Part shown: in pieces, positions 42,888 through 55,986 of the stretch | How the letters are laid out: each line of letters begins with the position of its first letter | Position numbering within the stretch: position 1 is the first letter of the stretch | Source of the DNA: Pochonia chlamydosporia 170 | Taxonomy: Eukaryota > Ascomycota > Sordariomycetes > Hypocreales > Clavicipitaceae | NCBI RefSeq assembly: GCF_001653235.2 | Contig: NW_019154043.1 | Location: 868,001-932,000, forward strand | Length of the DNA: 64,000 nt | Direction of reading: 5' to 3' | The notes under the pieces: model-generated | What the model was told of the DNA's origin: nothing | What the model saw: the letters and a program-made list of their open reading frames with translations, nothing else | Database searches by the model: none | Translations under genes and position numbers: made by a program

Positions 42888-45800
42888 AGGAAGGAAGGAC
42901 CAAACCAGACCGACATTCAGCGTTCATCGACTTGAACCGTCCGCCGTCCAACATTTGGCTGCATGACTGTGCATAAACAGGCAAACAAATTCGGAAAAAT
43001 CAATCAGCTCCCTACACCTTTATCTTCGGATTTGCGTGCCCTGCCACTGTGCATCCCTTGTCGACCCTTGCAAACGAAAGATGGCCGGCCCGGCTTGCAT
43101 CTCTGCTCCAACTTGAATGGCTGCTGTGCCTGATGTGGAAGTCTGTCGAATCGCCAAGATCCAGCTCCGGCGCCAGGGCATCATCAATCCGTGCCTTTGC
43201 AATCAAGGTTCGACCCTCCGTGCCTCTCTGGCTCCCACGGCCTGGCACGGCTACGGCAGTTCCCGCCGGGGTCTACATGCCTTTTGGAGGATAGGCCCGC
43301 TGTGGCTGGCTGACCTGGCTGACTTTGATCTGTTCTTGCAAGTGTACAATTTCTGAGTCAAAAGCCATAAGCGGAATTCGCAGTCAGACGACCAAATGTG
43401 TCACTTACCAGCACATCCTCGTCGTTGCCTGCGGCGGGCGCCTATTTCTCGTATTGAGACATAGTCGCGCGTGGTTTGCCTGTTGGTCGTTTAAAACATG
43501 GCTTTAATTCACGCTCCGTTTTTTGTTGCTTGTTCCATGTGCCACAGCCCAGTGACTACCTATGTTTGCTCTGCTCATACACTCACGACACAACAGAAGT
43601 TGTTGAGAAAGTTGTCCCTTTGTTGAAGGAGCCAATAAGGACGGCAGGGCGTTATTTACCTTTTCTGTCACTGTGTTTCTCATTCCTGCCCGTTAGGCCT
43701 ACAACACCAATGTCGACATATGAAGTGCGAGTCAGCCATCGGACCACATGTTGCGATAACACGTAAATACATTCATGATGCGTTCATGGTGCAGGATTCC
43801 CATGTTGTGTTAGCATATTTATGATCAACTTTGTGCGATTCGTCATGTCAAAAAGATTACTGCACCAATGCAAACTTACTTCGCCGATGCGAAGCAGCGT
43901 AGGTATTGCAAAACCGCACCAGAAACCGTCCTTTATCCGCTAGCCACCGATATGGTGTCTAGTCAACCAAGCAGTCGAGCTACTGGTTACTACAAAGTTG
44001 GTTTGCGCGACCTCGTTTCATGAGAAGCAGTCAAGCATTCACGGCATGCTACTGAACCAGTCGAAAAACTGGCCAAAACGCATTCTATCAGGTTGTAGAG
44101 ACACACGTTGGTAAGTAACCGAGAGCATACCCCCGGAACTTTGCAGTTGGTAATGAGAGTCTCGATTCACTCATCAACAAAGCGAGCACTTTCCGAAACC
44201 TTGACGAAACCATGTCGCCGTTGTCAAGGCTCTGCCTCAACACGGCTGAGGCGGGTGTAAATAAGCATTTGGCCTTGGCACCTTGAAGATGATTGAGCCC
44301 CTACTTAACCATTGAGATCGTGTAAACACCCATGAAGTCCAATACAAGGCGCTGTTCAGTTGATCTTGTCAAGTATCTTCTCTGAGAAACTTCAAGTATA
44401 TCATCGCTAGCCAGAGTTTGTTTTCTGGGCTCCAAAGTTACGTGGACAACGACAGAGACGGGCACGTATCTCCATCAGATGAGAATTCTACCGTGTCGCC
44501 AGCACATATAATGCTTCCTCGACACAATACGTTTCTTCTCCGAGAACTCCATTCAATGGTTCGGATGTGTGCCAACTCCTATATACGCGAGCAGCCGTGA
44601 AGACGCTGTTGATGTCAGAATCCTTCTCATAGAAGTCGTCCATCGAGGTACCTCGAAAATCGCCCATACTTCGCAGATGCTGCAAGCACATGAAGCTGGG
44701 GATTCTCTCTTGTCGGGTGATATCGATGAGGATGAGAAGTTCGTTATTGACGAGTGCTTCCGATTTAACAATCTGGCGCATACCCTACATGACCACCGGT
44801 TAGCATGACAGGACTGTGCAAATGGAATGTGATGTGAGCACTGGGCTCCGCAGAGACAAGTACACATTTGGAACCGCGGAGTATTTGAACACCTCTGTTG
44901 TTCACTTACAATAGCTAATAGTCCTAGACAACATCCGCTGCACAGTATAGCCTGTGAGACGTAAATCCCTCTGGTGCTCTCTGTTCTCTGTCATACCACG
45001 CCGAAACTCGCGCGATGCGGGTGGAGTGTATTTGAAAATGGTCATCCTCTTACGACAAATCACAGTACCGTTTAGGAGCTCCCAAAATGGAGAATGTTGG
45101 GCTGAAACGTATTGTGGCACAGAGCGCAGCTTTGTGTTCATCGTGGTTTACACAAACTCCTGACTTGGACGAGCGCATCACAGCCAGAAACGTATCAACG
45201 GCTTCACCTATGAATGACAAAGCCCGATATTTCACTCGGCGTTAGAAGGGGGGGTTGGCACACCTTCCCATGGCCAAGGACCTCCAGGTTAACGCCGTGC
45301 TGGCTCCCTTCGTCGAAAATCATCAAATCGGACGCCCAGCAAAGTTCACGGATGTTGTCTCCGGAAACCATTTGCTCCGACGCAACATGCGCGTGACAGC
45401 TCCCCGCTGTGCTATTGGTCTTGGTGGTTCTCGGAACACGACAGATTCGATTTATCAAGATAGTTGGTGACTTGTTCCGTTTCCGCTTTTCTTTCGTAAT
45501 GGTTTCAACAAGTGTTGTTATCTGATGTCTAATAATCGCCGTGGCTTTGTTACCCTGGCCATGTCGGAGGTGGCCGATGAGCTGCTCATACGTGTCTCAA
45601 CAAGAAATATATCGCGTTAAAGACTGGCATAACCACGAATTCGTGGCCAACCCTTCAATTAAAGTTAGTTTCATTGGCAACTATTTTCGGCCTGTTACAC
45701 AAAGAACGGCAAGCATGTCAACGGACGAAAGGGGTGTTTGTAATAAACCAGGCCAGCACATTCAGACTCAGAATATGAACTCACAACGGACTCCACCGGC

Positions 45801-48356
45801 GCTTCCCAAACCAAGTGGCCGTTGATAGATCTGGATTTACTGGATGCTCCCGCTACTGTCCGCATCGGAAACTGCCTCAAAGCTCATCTTGCCTTGTAAG
45901 GTCGATCAGATCCACTGCTGGTGATACAAAACAGGAACAGCACGGCAACAAGAACGTGGCATCGATGCCGGTAGCCGTTGTGGGTTTCACTGATAAGAAG
46001 ACAAGAGGTCCCGCCGTAATTCAATGTTGCACATCAGTCTGACAACGCATCAGTGGTGAGCATTGTCACTCCAAGTCTTGCGTTGGAGTGATGATGGATT
46101 GTCGTTGTTTTGGGTCAGGAGGTCAGAGACTTTGGTGCAACTGGCCAGACGTGGCTCGCACCTGCCTCGAAGTGAACGCTTTGGCCAATGACAACCCAAC
46201 AACAGCTCAAGCTTGTTGACGACCAACAAACAGAACGATTGTCAACACCAGACTGCTGACATCCATCGAATCTCCTCGGCTCCTCACAGCCAAATTTGTA
46301 ACCGAGCGCAGCCATCGACGACGCCAAGAGTCACCAAACCGACACCCATCGCAAATAGTTTCTCTCTCACGGCTTGCCGCACAGCCTGATCGATCAAGCA
46401 CACCACACAAAAGCTGACTGCCCCTGGCTCCATCGACAAGGCTATCAATTGCTATCTGCACAAATATCCACCCACAGACCTGACAATTCAGGGCCAGCTA
46501 CACCTTCCATCGGAAGCCGCCGACCTCCATGTATTGGCATCCATATTCCATCTCCAACACTTGAATCCCAGTCTATCTTTGGTTAAGCAATTGGCTTCCC
46601 GCCTCCGCACAAGCTTTTCCTAGTGTTGGCAATTTCCAGGTCAAGCTTTGGTTCTCAGACACGGATCTAACACCCTGGAAAACGCGGGGTACACGATGTG
46701 GCGCGAAAGATATCGACATCTCGGCTGGTCCATACCACTTGGCACCTAATATTGAGTTTCGTGATGCTTCTCATGTGCTGCGGGCTGAAAACTGGCGCGT
46801 TATGTTGCTGAAAATCTCCGCTTGAGGTATGTATTGATGAGACGGAAAACACACCATGCCTGAGGGCCGTGCCTAACACAGTCGCCTCTGCCAAGACCGT
46901 GGATTTCGTTCCTTATTCTGGCTGACGTGCTACATGACGGCGCAGAAACAGCTTTCGCCTGTCAAACAAAGGGCTGCATTGTGCATCAGGAGCACAAACT
47001 CGAAACAAGGAGCACTGTCATGGATATTCTATTGTTCCAATCGCGAGCCCTGCATTTCGAAATCAACAGCTGCGTCCAATATCGCATCGCAGTCGTCCAG
47101 GGACGATTCAGACCCCTGCACCCCCACAGCCATTTTGGTTGCTCGCGTGGCGGCCGTGTGGAGCTGGAGATAGTGGCAGCCAGTCAAAAGATTTCTTGCG
47201 GTCGTTATCATGGCGAGAGGTCCTTAGACTCCACAAGCAGTAACGATTTTCGGACGTGTCCGTCGCTTTGGCTGAGTGCCACAAGCAAAAAAATCTTGTC
47301 CGTCTAAGGGCCGACGAACGGGACCGACAAGCCGAGGCGATGGACGGAAAATGAAAACAAATAGTAGGAAAAAGTTGAACAATGGTCACGAAGGGTCTGA
47401 TAAGAAACGATGCGAACAAACACGCAAAGAGGATCAAAGGCGTAAGGTCTCATCCCCATTTTGGGACCTGGGCCAGTGGGTGTGAGATGCAGTTGCATTG
47501 AATCAGTGCTCATGGGATTGGTTCATGGTGATTGACCCTGGTCCTACTGGTCGTGTGCTTTTGTGAGTTCCGCGCGCTTGGCTGACACAAGATATCGATC
47601 AGATGCACCATGGAAACGTGCAAGGGATGGCGCATATGTCAAGTTGCACAAGGTTGGCTAACATGGCTCATGTCCAAGTCAATAATAGAGACGGTGTGGC
47701 AAAGGGCCAAATCTGCTACCGAATCCTTGCCAGACACCACTAGCCGCTCCGACCAAAGTTAGATATCGCATTACTAGCCCTTGATGAAGTTGAAGATAGG
47801 AATGAGTCGGGACAACCTTGAAGCTGGACAGCAAAAGCGGGCGCGCCACCCTCCACCACTTTCGCACGCCGCGGATCATCCACGCACACCTCAATTTCAT
47901 GCAAGTCAGTTGGAATCTTTTTTCCATCCAGCAACCAGGTTGCATGCCTTCTAATTCTCACACACCTCTTTCGAACTCTTGTCTATTTTCTCTTGGCTAT
48001 CTGGTTGCACGAGACACATCATCCTCAGCCTCCATTTCGAACCGACTTCGTCGAACTCCGGTCCTGCCGTGTTGCTTCAAATTTCCATAAATCAACCCCA
48101 TGGTCCAAAGCTACTACATTCGTCCATCTCCACCTTAAAAATCTCGATTGCCACCCACCTCTAGACCCTTGATTCTGAAGCTTCCTCCTAGCTGGTTTCT
48201 TTTTCCTTTCTTCTTTCCCTGCAGAGGGAAACACATTGGTCTGTCAGCTGGCCGAGCTGCGTGTTTGTTTGCCAGCTTCAGTGCAATTGACATCACACGC
48301 CGTGATAGAGTCATTCTCGCACCACATTCAGCTCTCTCTTGCATTCCTTTGACACC

Positions 48357-50532
48357 ATGGGTTGGATTCAAGATGTCAACGCCAAGGTGGCGACCACCTT
48401 CGTTGGGAAATGGTTTCGCCTCGACGGCAGCGGACATGTAAGTCTTCTCTTCTTTCTGCACACATTCCTCAAGCCGTGCTCTGTATCAGACAATTCGTGG
48501 TGTCTCATGGGTGCCTTCCCGTCTTGTCTTGTTCTCACCTACAGGTTTGCCGACTTGTGGGGTCGAACTGTGAGACATCGCGTCGCATCTTGCCATGCCA
48601 TCTCTTCATACATCGCCACAGAGGATATGCTGTGTATTTGAATGAATACGAACGAGTCGCTCACAATGGTTTACTTGTTAGCCCCGGGAACGAAAAGGTT
48701 CCTATTTCTTCACCGAACTTCGTGCCGGCATGACCACCTTCTTCGCCATGGCGTACATTATTGCCGTCAATGCCTCGATTGTAGCAGATTCTGGCGGCAC
48801 CTGCGTCTGCCCTCACACTGCTGCCGATCCTACTTGCGATAAAGATGCGGACTATATGCTTTGCACCCAGAATATCAAGCGCGACATCGTCACTGCCACA
48901 GCTGCCATCTCAGCACTGGCTTGCTTCTGCATGGGTCTCTTTGCCAACTTGTACGTAACTAGGGCAAACGTCGTATTTGTTCCACCACTAATCATTTGTA
49001 ACAGGCCAGTTGCTTTGGCGCCGGGAATGGGTACGTTTGATTTGAAATCCGGGCGGCGTAAGCTGATCGGTTGATCGGGTAAATGCTAATGCGACGTCGA
49101 TTTAGGCTTGAATGCTTACTTTGCTTACACCGTTGGTAAGTGGTGCAGAGTCAAATACATCGTGACTTTTGTTGCTTGGTGCAACAGCTAACCTTGGTCG
49201 CACATAGTTGGTTATCATGGCACCGGCCCTGTCCCGTATCGCGTTGCCCTCACCGCCATCTTCGTCGAAGGCTTCATCTTCCTCGCCCTTGCCATCCTCG
49301 GTTTGCGACAATGGCTTGCCAGAGCTATTCCCCACTCCATCAAGGTAGCCACGGGTGTTGGCATCGGCCTATATCTGACTTTGATTGGACTCACATATAG
49401 TGAAGGCATTGGTGTTGTTGTTGGAGCCACCGCCACACCCGTGGAACTGGCAGGATGCTCTCCTGAGAACCGCCTTGCCGATGGGACATGCCCCAGCTGG
49501 GACAAGATGCGCCACCCGGCAATGTGGGTTGGCATCTTCTGCGGTGGTATCTTCACTGTGATCCTGACCATGTTTCGAGTCAAAGGTGCCATTATCATTG
49601 GTATTCTTCTTGTCAGCATCGTTTCATGGCCTCGCACAACACCCGTCACCTATTTCCCGTACACCGACGTGGGCAACAACTCGTTCGATTTCTTCAAGAA
49701 GGTTGTGACTTTCCATCCCATCCAGAACACGCTGAATGTGCAGGACTGGAACGTTTCCGAATACGGCGGTCAGTTTGGCCTTGCCCTCATCACCTTCCTT
49801 TATGTCGATATTCTCGATGCCACGGGTACGCTGTACTCTATGGCCCGATTCGCCGGACTCATGGATCCAGTAACGCAGGACTTTGAAGGTTCTGCTGTTG
49901 CATACATGGTCGATGCTCTGTGCATCTCGGTGGGAGCTGTTCTCGGTGTTCCTCCAGTCACTGCCTTTATTGAATCCGGTGCTGGTATCTCTGAGGGCGG
50001 CAAGACCGGTTTGACTTCGATTGCGACTGGCCTCTGCTTCTTCATCGCCGTGTTCTTTGCGCCCATATTCGCGTCGATTCCGCCATGGGCCACTGGATGC
50101 GTCCTTATTCTCGTTGGATCTATGATGGCAAGTGCTGTCCCTGAGATCAACTGGAAGTACATGGGAGACGCCGTACCAGCTTTCCTTGCCATTTGCCTGA
50201 TGCCTTTCACATACTCTATTGCGAATGGCTTGATTGGCAGTATCTTTTCATATATTATCATCAACGGTACCGTTTGGCTTCTGAAGAAGGTCACGGGTGG
50301 CCGTCTCAAGCCATCAAATATGGACGAACAAGAGAATTGGACATGGCGCATTCCCGGTGGCTTCCTTCCTCCATGGTTGGTGCGTCTCGGAAAGGGCCAG
50401 AAGGACTTTTGGAAAGAGGACTTGCCACCTACTAATGTTGCTGCTGAGCGTAAACTCAGCTCTGATGAGCAGGCCTCGGATGCTGGGCCAGAAGTAGCTG
50501 ACACGTCTGCGGTGACTCCGGTCAAGGCGTAG
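48357..50532 (+). CDS. azgA: AzgA-type adenine/guanine/hypoxanthine permease
   Basis: Plasma-membrane proton symporter of the NAT-related AzgA family for adenine, guanine and hypoxanthine. Five exons, 48357-48437, 48682-48950, 49005-49030, 49106-49135 and 49208-50532, give 576 residues; all phases fit. Exons 3 and 4 are microexons of 26 and 30 nt encoding the segment PVALAPGMGLNAYFAYTVVG, a core AzgA substrate-binding stretch. Other family blocks: TELRAGMTTFFAMAYIIAVNA, FLYVDILDATGTLYSMA and the PPVTAFIESGAGISEGGKTGLTS stretch. Length matches the family (about 580). The C-terminal tail is acidic and Ser-rich, cytosolic. Converges on the 2OG oxygenase gene. Confidence 0.93.
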
Positions 50533-50927
50533 GGACGAGTTGGCTAGAGTTTTTGTTGTGATTTGCTAGCATGGTTGATGGCGATGAATTTTCGAGTTTT
50601 GCTAGTTGCTTAAAAGACTGGCTCGCCGGGGGGGTCAACAAGATAATACTATACTGCTGGACGGGATGATGTGCGAAATATAACGGGCATTTGTACAAAT
50701 GATAATCAATATGTAGCGAGAAAAGATTGCATCTTCTTATTCTGCGTGTTGCTAGAACGTGAGGTGCCTGTATATGGCACAAACAGTGAACCGCTCCCTT
50801 TTTGCAGTAAATGGCCAAAAACTGCGTGCTCAAAACAAAATGCCAACATTCATCCGCCTTGAATATAGTCGTGTAAAATCGTCAGTGTAGCCTCCCAAAG
50901 TCGTCACTTCATCATTGTACAGGCTGT

Positions 50928-52238
50928 CTATGCCATGAGAGCAATATGTTTCAGTTCACTACACGGCAACACCATTAGTCCGACATTTCACAACGGGAAA
51001 GAATCCCCAAAAAGAATATCTGAAGTCAACTTACCCCTCAACCTGGTGTCCCACCTTTGTAGGCGGATAAGCAGACTCCTCGCCCTCATCCCTACCCAAC
51101 AACTTCTGCTCTTCGCGCACCTTTCTCGCTTTCTCCGCCAACTCCGGCACAGGCGCCAGATCAAAGTCCGAGTTCAGATGCCAAAACAGGGTGCTCGAGA
51201 TGCGGACCAGCGGCCGGTCGGGGAACTCGGTCTTGCGCCGCTCAATCGTCTCGATGGTCTTGTCGTTGACCACGACTTCGTGGTATCCGGCCTTGATGAG
51301 CCCGCCGGTCGCGTACTCGAGCTGCTTACCGGCCTGGACGAGCAGGTAGTTTCCCTGGGGGATCTTGACGGCAAGGCGGTCGCCGGTGTTGCGGGCCCAG
51401 ATGTTGAGGCCGGGGTAGCGGGAGCGGCCGTGGATGGTGAGGAAGTTGAGGTCGGTGTGGAAACCTGCGAGGATGGTGTCCTTTTGGGAGTATTTGTTCA
51501 GATCTGAGGCCGTGGGGGCGAGGAGATGCGGGCTGTGAAGATGTGTCAGTAGTCAAGTATTGCAAGTGAGGCGTGTAAACGAACCCATATGTCCCGGCGT
51601 CGCTAAAGTATTTAGCTGGGAGACCGAGCCCAACGGCCGTCATTTCAGATAATTTCGACACACTACCTCATTAGTAACACTCTACAGCAGTCCTACACAC
51701 AAATTACTCACGCATTCTTCATACAAGTCCCCCACTTGTCCATCGTAGGCGTCCACCTCTCTTTAATGCCCTCCGCCTCAGGAACCACATTCGCGGCATT
51801 CAGACCCGGAAACTGCGTCTCGTAAGGCGGCTTCTCCGCCATTCTCCAGAAGAATCTACACTTGGGATCAGGCTGATGGCCCGAAATGTCCAGCGGCCGC
51901 TGCGAAGGGTCCAGCCGCTGAATGACGTCCAGGCACGGCTCGTCCACCGCGCACTTTGGCTTCTCTGTGTTTTCGAGCGTCACCCCAATCTGGTAGCTCA
52001 GCTCGGGGCGCTCATCTTTGCGCAGATCGGCCTCGGGTTGCGCGAAGTAGTCTTCCAGGAGGTCGAGAAAGGTTTCGTTGTCGGAGGGCGAGACGCGCGA
52101 GTCGTGTAGGACGAGGGCGCCGTAGGTGATGAGTGCGTTGGCGGCTTTGGCGCATTCGGCGGCGACGGCGGGCGATGAGGCCGGTTGGGTGAGGTAGACG
52201 TCGAGGTCGATTATGGGGAGGTTCATCTGGTCTGCCAT
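50928..52238 (-). CDS. 2-oxoglutarate/Fe(II)-dependent dioxygenase
   Basis: Non-heme iron oxygenase of the isopenicillin-N-synthase-like superfamily. Four exons, 52238-51712, 51662-51585, 51532-51035 and 50958-50928, give 377 residues. The last exon, only 31 nt, supplies the C terminus GELKHIALMA; without it the frame stops at the intron. The second exon uses a GTTCGT donor. Iron ligands: HxD in FHTDLNF and the distal His in AGYHEVVV; the Arg in RISSTLF is the likely 2-oxoglutarate anchor. The N-terminal DIOX_N-like region starts PIIDLDVYL. No signal peptide, so cytosolic. Related proteins are widespread in fungi but uncharacterised to my knowledge. No biosynthetic cluster surrounds it. Substrate unknown. 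Confidence 0.88.
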
Positions 52239-53168
52239 TTTGGAGGTTGTAGCTACAGAGAAAGGGAGAATAGGGGAATGAGGGAGGAAAGAGAAGGGGA
52301 AGGAAGGAAAAGAAATGTAATATGATGGAAGTGATTGGTGTGGAGGGGACTTTTGTCTAAGCCGAGAATGTGAAGTTCTGGAAGCGGGACGATGGAGGCG
52401 GACCTCGGAGCCGGCCGATGTGGATGTGGATACGGATGGATTAAAGATTCAGGGCCAGGTACGGGTGAATTGACCAGATAGAAAAGGTATTGTAAATGTG
52501 GGAGTTAGTATCGTTTATATTTACAATCATTGGGGAAATAAATATTTTCACCTGAAAATATGGTGGTGGAGATCAGTCTGGGGACAAGACCATGTCTAGG
52601 CTTGGTGGCATGACTGCGCTGCTCTCCGATGGCCAAAGACAGGGATGCTTGCCGCCGGGTTGGAGCGGTTTAGTTGCTATTTTCTGCATGTGAGCCGTCT
52701 TAGGCGATATTGTATTAACTAAGCGGCGATTAAGGATTGATTAGTTTGGGGAAAACTGGCGCTGGTTGTGAGCCGAGTTTGGAAGGGTAGCCTCATCGTT
52801 TTCCCACATAAGTATACACATACCACATAGAAACTGTGTGTATGAGGTTTGTTTTCTTGATCGTATACTTCGGAGTTGGTGGCTTGTCACAGTTCGTTTA
52901 CTTAGAAAGTTAGTTGACTTGGATGTGGTTAACCTGTTGTCAACTTGCCACCGAGAAGAGTGATACAAATTAGCTGTCACAAACACATCATACATTTCAT
53001 AGTTTGGGCAAAATTAGTTTATTTACTCCAATCCATTAAACACCCATTACCCAGCGAATATATAACCTCATCTCCTTTCAAAATATGCAACCCCATGAAT
53101 TGAAAGTTATGTAAAGCCGCTCACACACAATCCTCTTTGAGAAATACACGTCTCCATATTTAGGCACT
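52239..53168. other. Spacer between 2OG oxygenase promoter and hydrophobin 3' end
   Basis: The first 100 bp are purine-rich on the plus strand, i.e. a C/T-rich leader of the minus-strand oxygenase. The rest is AT-rich with no gene seen. Confidence 0.4.
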
Positions 53169-53519
53169 CTAGACGTCTTTGCAAAGAACACCCAAACCTG
53201 CCACCGGGATAGTGCAGCACTTGGGAGCAGCACCTGCGGTAGAACAGCTGGACTTGAGGTCCTCAGCATCGTTGGCACTCGAGGCTACATTATAGTTAGC
53301 ATTGACCTGATTGTATTCACATCGCTTTCCCTTTCCACGGAACAAGCAAGACGTACGAGTAGAGCAGTCTAGGTCAGCGACACCCAAGACATCAGTAGAG
53401 CAGCACTGGGCCACGCTGTAAAGAAGGTCGGGACAGGGGCCATCACGGGCAGCCAAGGCGGCAGGGTGGGCGAGAGCAGCACCTGCAAAGAGGGCAACAG
53501 CAGCGGCAAAGGCCTTCAT
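53169..53519 (-). CDS. Class II hydrophobin
   Basis: Secreted amphipathic surface protein that coats hyphae and spores and assembles at water-air interfaces. Two exons, 53519-53357 and 53284-53169, join in phase 1 through a 72-nt intron, giving 92 residues. Signal peptide about 1-17. Eight Cys in the order C-x9-CC-x11-C-x15-C-x8-CC-x10-C with the class II signature VLGVADLDC. Reading through the intron would add three spurious residues blocks and two extra Cys, so the splice is well supported by the pattern. A TATA box lies about 116-125 bp upstream. Class II hydrophobins are typical of Sordariomycetes. Confidence 0.95.
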   Translation of the reverse strand: MKAFAAAVALFAGAALAHPAALAARDGPCPDLLYSVAQCCSTDVLGVADLDCSTRTSCLFRGKGKRCEYNQVNANYNVASSANDAEDLKSSCSTAGAAPKCCTIPVAGLGVLCKDV

Positions 53520-53634
53520 TTTGCTGAGTTGGAGGTTGGTCGTTGAAAGGAGTGGTGGGTTTTGGTTGAACGAGTGTGATGAACTGAACGTGTTTGATGA
53601 TGAGAAAGCTTGGCATGAGGGCTCTGTAGACGAG

Positions 53635-53644
53635 CTATTTATAC
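53635..53644 (-). promoter_or_regulatory. TATA box of the hydrophobin gene
   Basis: Minus strand reads GTATAAATAG about 116-125 bp upstream of the ATG at 53519. Confidence 0.6.
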
Positions 53645-55134
53645 AAGTTGTATTGTTTGTTGTTCTTGTCCTTCTCTGCACCGTGAGCTTGTTGTGCTGC
53701 CTGTTTGGCGTAAAAGGGCACAAGTCTCACCAACTACTCTCAAGGGGTCTTGAAGCCCTCAAGGCTAGGGAAAGTCCCTTGCTAACAGATGTGCAGTGTT
53801 TCAGTGCCAGACGGTGATATAACGGTCTCAACGGAGTCTTCAGATCTCCTCGAATAGTCTGTTGTACCAGGGTCCATCGCTGCCCGATTCGTGATAACCG
53901 CTATGGGAAACCGCCCTTAGTGACCGGGAGCCAAATTATCGAGAGACAAAATAGTCTTAAACTGGGCCGACTATCCCCCTTTGCGTTGTGTTTGAAACTG
54001 GTAGTAATTGACGTTGTGCGGCTCTGCGGATCGGTTTCATGCAGGGAGGGAGGACCTGACGCATGTCCAGCTGTGGTAGATTTTTGCTTTCTTTTGTGAG
54101 CATACCTTCGGCCCATCGGTGGCGAGATAACATCTGAAGCTTATTGGAACTTTGTTAAACCCATTAACGAAACGTATTCAGTGGATCGTTGAAGCAATGC
54201 CAAAACTCTTAGCAACACATAGATGCCATCTCATCCCTCATCATTGTCACGCGTCCTTAAGCTAACAGCTGCTACCAATGCCTCTCGTACAAGCAACTTG
54301 GAATACGGCTCAATCCTAGCTACTCACAACATACAAGGGATGTCGCACTCTTACATGCGGTTGATCGACAACCAAATCTGCCTTCGTCTCAGGGTGGGAC
54401 GATCCACTCATGTCCTCCCTTCAAGTACACTTACACATCTTTGGTTCAGAGTCCCTGTGGCAAACTTGGTAGTCAGGGTAACTTGCCTGCAGCTCAATCG
54501 GCTCCTTCGAAAGGGCGAAGCTTCATTTCTACGCATGTGCCCAATACAAATGCCCCGTCGACATCTTGAAGGTACCCTAGAGACGGGAGGCTTACGCAAG
54601 TGACAGAACCAAATTCGTCCCAGGGCGAAGCGTTTGTGAGTAGATGGAACAAACTTTAGTGAACTCAGTACGTCCTTAATATGACGGTGTATAGAATTGA
54701 AACTGTGCTCTTCTTACCCTTACCTCCATTGAACTTGACCGGCGTTGCGTGTTAAGTTAACGTACCCAACACGCCTATTCGACGAACCAACGCTGTCGTT
54801 ATAAGATACCGTCATGCAGTTAAGGCAGCTGCTTCCTTACAAGGAAATTAGACAGGCATCAACACTTTGCTGTCTTTGGTCCAGTGGCGCAAAGAATCTT
54901 GCTGGGCTAATTTGAGTCTCGATACTGCATAATGCCCCAAATGTGATTCACAGCTCCATCTGCCACCAGGCCACAACCGAATAGGGCACAGTGTGTTGGA
55001 AGTTTTTTCTTTATGAAAAGCCATCGAGGCAAGACCTCCTTACCAGTTAATATACACAAACGACTGGACTTCGCTCTGCCCTTTACAACATCCTAGCCAT
55101 ATCCTTGCTCTTCAATTTCTCTAATTGTCCATCC
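53645..55134. other. Spacer between hydrophobin promoter and complex I subunit gene
   Basis: 1.5 kb with short open frames only. No recognised feature. Confidence 0.4.
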
Positions 55135-55986
55135 CTACGAGCTCTTCGCACCCCGCTCGGCTTCCAACTCCCGTTCCGCTTGCTGATAGTACTTGGCAGT
55201 ATCGACACCGTGCTGGTTATGGTTGACAAAGTTGAACCACGGTACTGTGCTGAAAAAGAGCGCAGAGTATCTGCTCTGTCGGGCCGCAACACCCTGCAGG
55301 TACGGGCTCAGTCTGCTTTCGCCATACAGGGACTCGCCGGCCTTGACCTTGGACACCATTTCCCGCATATCCATCTCGATCTCGCGAGCGTTTTCGGTGG
55401 CGCCGTAGAATCGAACTGATAATCCCGTATTAGCCTTCTCCAAATACGCCCCCCTCCATCCTTCTCCATGTTATGACATTACTATGAGGATACGTACGAC
55501 ATGATCGCTGGTAAAAGTAGAGGAAACCGCCGGCAACACCAACAACACCGGCTAACCGCATAGCCTTGGCGAAACCGCCCTTTCCGACGTATGAAGGAGC
55601 AAACTTTTCGAGAGCGTAGAGTGCACCGGGGGCGAAAGCGGCCGCCGCACCACCAGCAACGTAATCGGAGGTTCGGGCATATCCAACAACTCGCTTAAAG
55701 TGACTGTTCTCAGAATTAGCAGCCATTCCGTGGCATACAAGCGCCATTAGCAGTCCCAAGCAGCCATGTTTAACAGCCGGGGTAGTAAGGCATCCATTGC
55801 ATCCATTTTGAAGAGAGAGAAGAGCGGAACATACGGATCGTTGTCGATGAGCTAGATTTCAAGTCAGCATTCCTCTTCCCCAATTGAACTCTCAATTGCG
55901 TCGCAACATACCGGGTAATCCGTCTGGACGACCTTACTCGTCCCAACGTAGGACGAGGGCGTCTGCTTGGTCGCGGTTTCGGCCAT
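55135..55986 (-). CDS. Complex I accessory subunit, 21-kDa type (NUXM-like)
   Basis: Fungal accessory subunit of mitochondrial NADH:ubiquinone oxidoreductase, the family called NUXM in Yarrowia. Four exons, 55986-55912, 55851-55835, 55703-55498 and 55415-55135, give 192 residues. Exon 2 is a 17-nt microexon encoding LIDNDP; phases on both sides fit exactly. The sequence has the N-terminal domain DYPLIDNDPHFKRVVGYAR, an Ala/Gly-rich membrane region (about 45-100), and the C-terminal domain RFYGATENAREIEMDMREM, ending in a charged helix. No cleavable presequence is obvious. Inner-membrane location is by family. It is head-to-head with csm3, 306 bp apart. Confidence 0.9.

Larger units (their letters stand above)
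42143..48356. other. 6.2-kb stretch without recognisable genes
   Basis: Only short frames, none with a known domain and none that I could splice into a convincing gene. It includes two CRE palindromes (listed) and CCAAT at 42714-42718. The last 350 bp before azgA are C/T-rich with a polypyrimidine-CAG at about 48195-48223, like a 5'-UTR intron acceptor. No tRNA or rRNA pattern seen. Confidence 0.5.

Noticed and set aside
49800..50525. Minus-strand frame of 241 codons
   Set aside because: Antisense of azgA exon 5; no domain and no start context.
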